From positions 1 through 6,319 of the forward strand of contig JAHENE010000033.1 of NCBI GenBank assembly GCA_024643305.1: DNA of 6,319 bases, written 5' to 3'. Shown here piece by piece: positions 5,975 to 6,319 of this stretch. How positions within the stretch are numbered: the stretch's first letter is position 1; the number at the start of each line of letters is the position of its first letter. The notes beneath the pieces are model-generated. The model made no database searches and was not told the origin of the DNA. It saw only the letters and a list, made by a program, of their open reading frames with translations. The DNA comes from Thiobacillaceae bacterium. GTDB taxonomy: Bacteria; Pseudomonadota; Gammaproteobacteria; Burkholderiales; Thiobacillaceae. Both the position numbers and the translations under genes were made by a program.

Positions 5975-6316
5975 TTAGGGCGTGTATGCCTCCTGCACCC
6001 TGACCAAGGAATGCCTGCGCAAGATGCCTCTTTCATCGAAAGACAACACCAGGCTGTATTTGCCCGACCAGCCTTTACTCTTGGCACCCTTGATGGTGTA
6101 GCCGCCTTCGTCCTCGTTCAAGCGATAGGTGAAGATGCGGCCGTCTTCATACGTAGAACTCGGTTCGGCCAGGCGAAGGAAAACTTCTTCCTTGGTGGTC
6201 TTGCCATCCTGCAAAAAATCCAGCAAGTCATGCTTGCCGATAGGTGTGGTCGAACATGCGCTCAGTAATGCCAGCAATCCGGCCATGATCAGCACCTGTG
6301 CTTTGCGCATCTCCAT
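5975..6316 (-). CDS. BamE/SmpA-like outer-membrane lipoprotein (first of a tandem pair)
   Basis: This 113-residue lipoprotein has a short signal ending in LSAC, with Cys21 lipidated (counting from the first Met) and Ser at +2, consistent with the outer membrane. The mature chain has the SmpA/OmlA pattern: a helix with KTTKEEVFLRLAEP (39-52), a strand RIFTYRL (60-66) and a final strand pair YSLVLSFDERGIL (87-99). It resembles the following gene in the KTT-x-E/D-EVF-x-RL-x-EP helix and in the FD-x-x-G turn, so the two look like diverged duplicates. Two starts are possible: ATG at 6316, or ATG at 6310 (MRKAQV), which gives a more typical signal peptide. The sequence before them falls outside the window, so neither the ribosome-binding site nor a longer start can be judged. 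The stop is 12 nt before the next gene. Confidence 0.8.
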   Translation of the reverse strand: MEMRKAQVLIMAGLLALLSACSTTPIGKHDLLDFLQDGKTTKEEVFLRLAEPSSTYEDGRIFTYRLNEDEGGYTIKGAKSKGWSGKYSLVLSFDERGILRRHSLVRVQEAYTP

Positions 6317-6319
6317 GGA

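Noticed and set aside
5561..6268. Plus-strand open frame spanning both lipoprotein genes
   Set aside because: Both minus-strand genes have lipoboxes and a shared family motif, so the opposite frame is a shadow.
1..6319. A novel defence, mobile or biosynthetic system covering the window
   Set aside because: All genes are on one strand with similar base composition and mostly familiar families. There is no integrase, transposase, repeat array or toxin-antitoxin pair, so nothing supports such a system.

Overview
The window is a compact stretch of bacterial chromosome, moderately GC-rich (roughly 55% by eye). All eight recognisable genes lie on the minus strand, so transcription runs from high to low coordinates. 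The protein set is a short-form alpha-glucan phosphorylase, an M28 peptidase, a DUF1993 protein, an Sll1863-like coiled-coil stress protein and BamE/SmpA-like lipoproteins. It suggests a Gram-negative proteobacterium, most likely a betaproteobacterium of the Nitrosomonadales/Gallionellaceae type. That placement is an inference from gene content and the outer-membrane lipoproteins; no rRNA or other marker gene is present.

Layout in transcription order. (1) Two tandem lipoprotein genes (6316-5975 and 5962-5477) are 12 nt apart and share a KTT-x-E/D-VF-x-RL-x-EP motif; they look like diverged paralogues of the SmpA/OmlA (BamE) fold. (2) A 157-nt gap holds a possible weak terminator and a possible -10 element. 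(3) A small coiled-coil stress protein (5319-5029) is followed 32 nt later by a secreted, six-cysteine protein of unknown function (4996-4205). (4) A DUF1993 protein (4141-3638) follows. (5) An unrecognised helical protein starts with TTG (3573-2839) and has a plausible promoter of its own just upstream. (6) An alpha-glucan phosphorylase (2692-986) comes after a 146-nt gap that carries a perfect TTGAT-N4-ATCAA FNR/Anr-type box. (7) An M28 metallopeptidase (916-38) closes the window, and its ribosome-binding site sits inside an inverted repeat.

The genes do not form one obvious pathway. The strongest theme is envelope and stress housekeeping (two lipoproteins, a coiled-coil stress protein, a secreted protein), followed by storage-glucan breakdown that may respond to oxygen through the FNR-type box. 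I see no mobile element, CRISPR array, tRNA, rRNA or defence system, and no convincing novel multi-gene system. The points most worth following are the FNR-type box before the phosphorylase, the tandem lipoprotein paralogues, the unknown secreted cysteine-rich protein and a small open frame overlapping the end of the second lipoprotein gene.
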